Positions 23,588-24,194 of a stretch of DNA of 24,194 bases are shown here, one piece after another. Source of the stretch: CAYWNA01 sp964459305 (GTDB taxonomy: Bacteria > Planctomycetota > Planctomycetia > Pirellulales > Pirellulaceae); contig CAYWNA010000198.1 in the NCBI GenBank assembly GCA_964459305.1, positions 1 to 24,194 of the forward strand, in the 5' to 3' direction. Position numbers and translations under genes: made by a program. Under the pieces are notes generated by a model, which saw nothing but the letters and a program-made list of their open reading frames with translations, searched no databases and was not told the DNA's origin. Each line of letters starts with the position of its first letter. Within the stretch, counting starts at the first letter, position 1.

Positions 23588-24194
23588 ATGGCCGCAGTCC
23601 GGTTCCTGACGGCGATTATCCTGGCGGTTCTAGCTGCCAAGAGTGTTCTGTCCGCGCCTGCGGTCGATCGGCCGCCGAACATGGTCATTGTCTTCGCGGA
23701 CGATCTGGGGTATGGCGACTTGGGGTGTTACGGACATCCGACGATCCATACGCCGAATCTTGATCGTATGGCCGCGGAGGGGATGAAGTGGACCAGCTTC
23801 TATTCAGCGGCCGCTGTATGCACACCCAGCCGTGCCGCTTTGCTGACGGGACGATTGCCGCTGCGCAGTGGAATGGCTGGAGAGACGCGTGGGGTCATCT
23901 TTCCGGATCATCAAGGCGGGATTCCCCATGAGGAACTCACGCTGGCCGAAGCCCTGAAGGGAAAGGGCTACGCAACCGCCTGCATCGGGAAATGGCACCT
24001 CGGTCACCCGATGGAATTTCGACCGCTGCGGCACGGGTTCGACTATTGGTTCGGGCCGGAAACTAGCAACGACGGATCTATCCGATTCGAGCTTCCCCTC
24101 TGGCGCAACGACGAGATTGTCGAGCAGCATCCATTCGATCAGTCGACGCTCACGCGCCGGTACACCGAAGAGTCCCTTGCATTCATCAAGCGCA
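23588..24194 (+). CDS. Type I sulfatase, N-terminal part (runs off the window)
   Basis: The first 202 residues of a type I (alkaline-phosphatase superfamily) sulfatase are present; the gene continues past the right edge. A signal peptide (MAAVRFLTAIILAVLAAKSV, cleavage near LSA) marks it as exported. Metal-site aspartates D38 and D39 lie in VFADDLGYGD. C78 in AVCTPSRAALLTG fits the C-x-P-S-R motif that is oxidised to formylglycine. GKWHLGH, with further catalytic residues, is also present. Such enzymes remove sulfate from polysaccharides or other sulfate esters, and planctomycetes are rich in them; the substrate cannot be told. ATG 23588 has GGAGA 8 bases upstream. It may be cotranscribed with the selenoprotein gene. 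Confidence 0.92.
   Translation, partial: MAAVRFLTAIILAVLAAKSVLSAPAVDRPPNMVIVFADDLGYGDLGCYGHPTIHTPNLDRMAAEGMKWTSFYSAAAVCTPSRAALLTGRLPLRSGMAGETRGVIFPDHQGGIPHEELTLAEALKGKGYATACIGKWHLGHPMEFRPLRHGFDYWFGPETSNDGSIRFELPLWRNDEIVEQHPFDQSTLTRRYTEESLAFIKR

Noticed and set aside
1..24194. tRNA genes (including selC), CRISPR arrays, IS elements or prophage genes
   Set aside because: No T-loop-like tRNA signature, regular spaced repeats, transposase or phage gene was seen in any intergenic region.

Overview
The window looks like chromosomal DNA of a planctomycete, probably of the Pirellulales type. The reasons are a GC-rich composition, many lone genes with long extracytoplasmic products, a type I sulfatase, a ThuA-like exported protein, a DUF1598-like exported protein, STN/secretin-like proteins carrying the recurrent VGGPGAI motif, a DUF6666-like surface protein, and REP-like intergenic palindromes. 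No phage, IS transposase, CRISPR array, rRNA or tRNA was seen. The organism assignment is inferred from gene content only.

Layout, left to right. 1-5.2 kb: a VanZ-like membrane protein, an unrecognised acidic protein (minus strand), an exported transglutaminase-like protein, a membrane anti-sigma-like protein with a duplicated N-terminal domain, and a possible 46-residue protein. 5.6-7.1 kb: an iron-containing alcohol dehydrogenase preceded in a tight operon by an 86-residue basic protein. 7.2-11.1 kb: a 28-bp perfect palindrome, a DUF1598-like exported protein, a divergent OmpA/Pal-like lipoprotein, and an ECF sigma factor with a plausible promoter. 11.1-16.6 kb, all minus strand: ComEC/Rec2, an EF-G2-type translational GTPase and hisA, with hairpins between the genes. 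17.1-18.4 kb: a YceH (DUF480) protein and a QueD/PTPS-family enzyme in a translationally close pair. 18.4-21.1 kb: a nested REP-like palindrome, ThuA, a structured element followed by a terminator, and a DUF6666-like protein. 21.1-22.8 kb: a protein with two STN-plus-secretin-like repeats.

The most important hidden gene is at 23231-23470: a SelW/Rdx-family selenoprotein of 79 residues. An in-frame UGA at 23261-23263 occupies the second redox position of a C-x-x-U motif. A hairpin with a G-first apical loop lies at the right distance for a bacterial SECIS element. The UGA breaks the frame, so ordinary ORF calling misses the gene. It sits 117 nt upstream of the sulfatase that runs off the right edge.

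Working relationships are mostly local: the alcohol dehydrogenase with its small partner, YceH with QueD, and possibly SelW with the sulfatase. The selenoprotein implies that the genome carries the selenocysteine machinery (SelA, SelB, SelC, SelD) elsewhere. The sulfatase implies a formylglycine-generating or anaerobic maturase enzyme. None of these is in the window.
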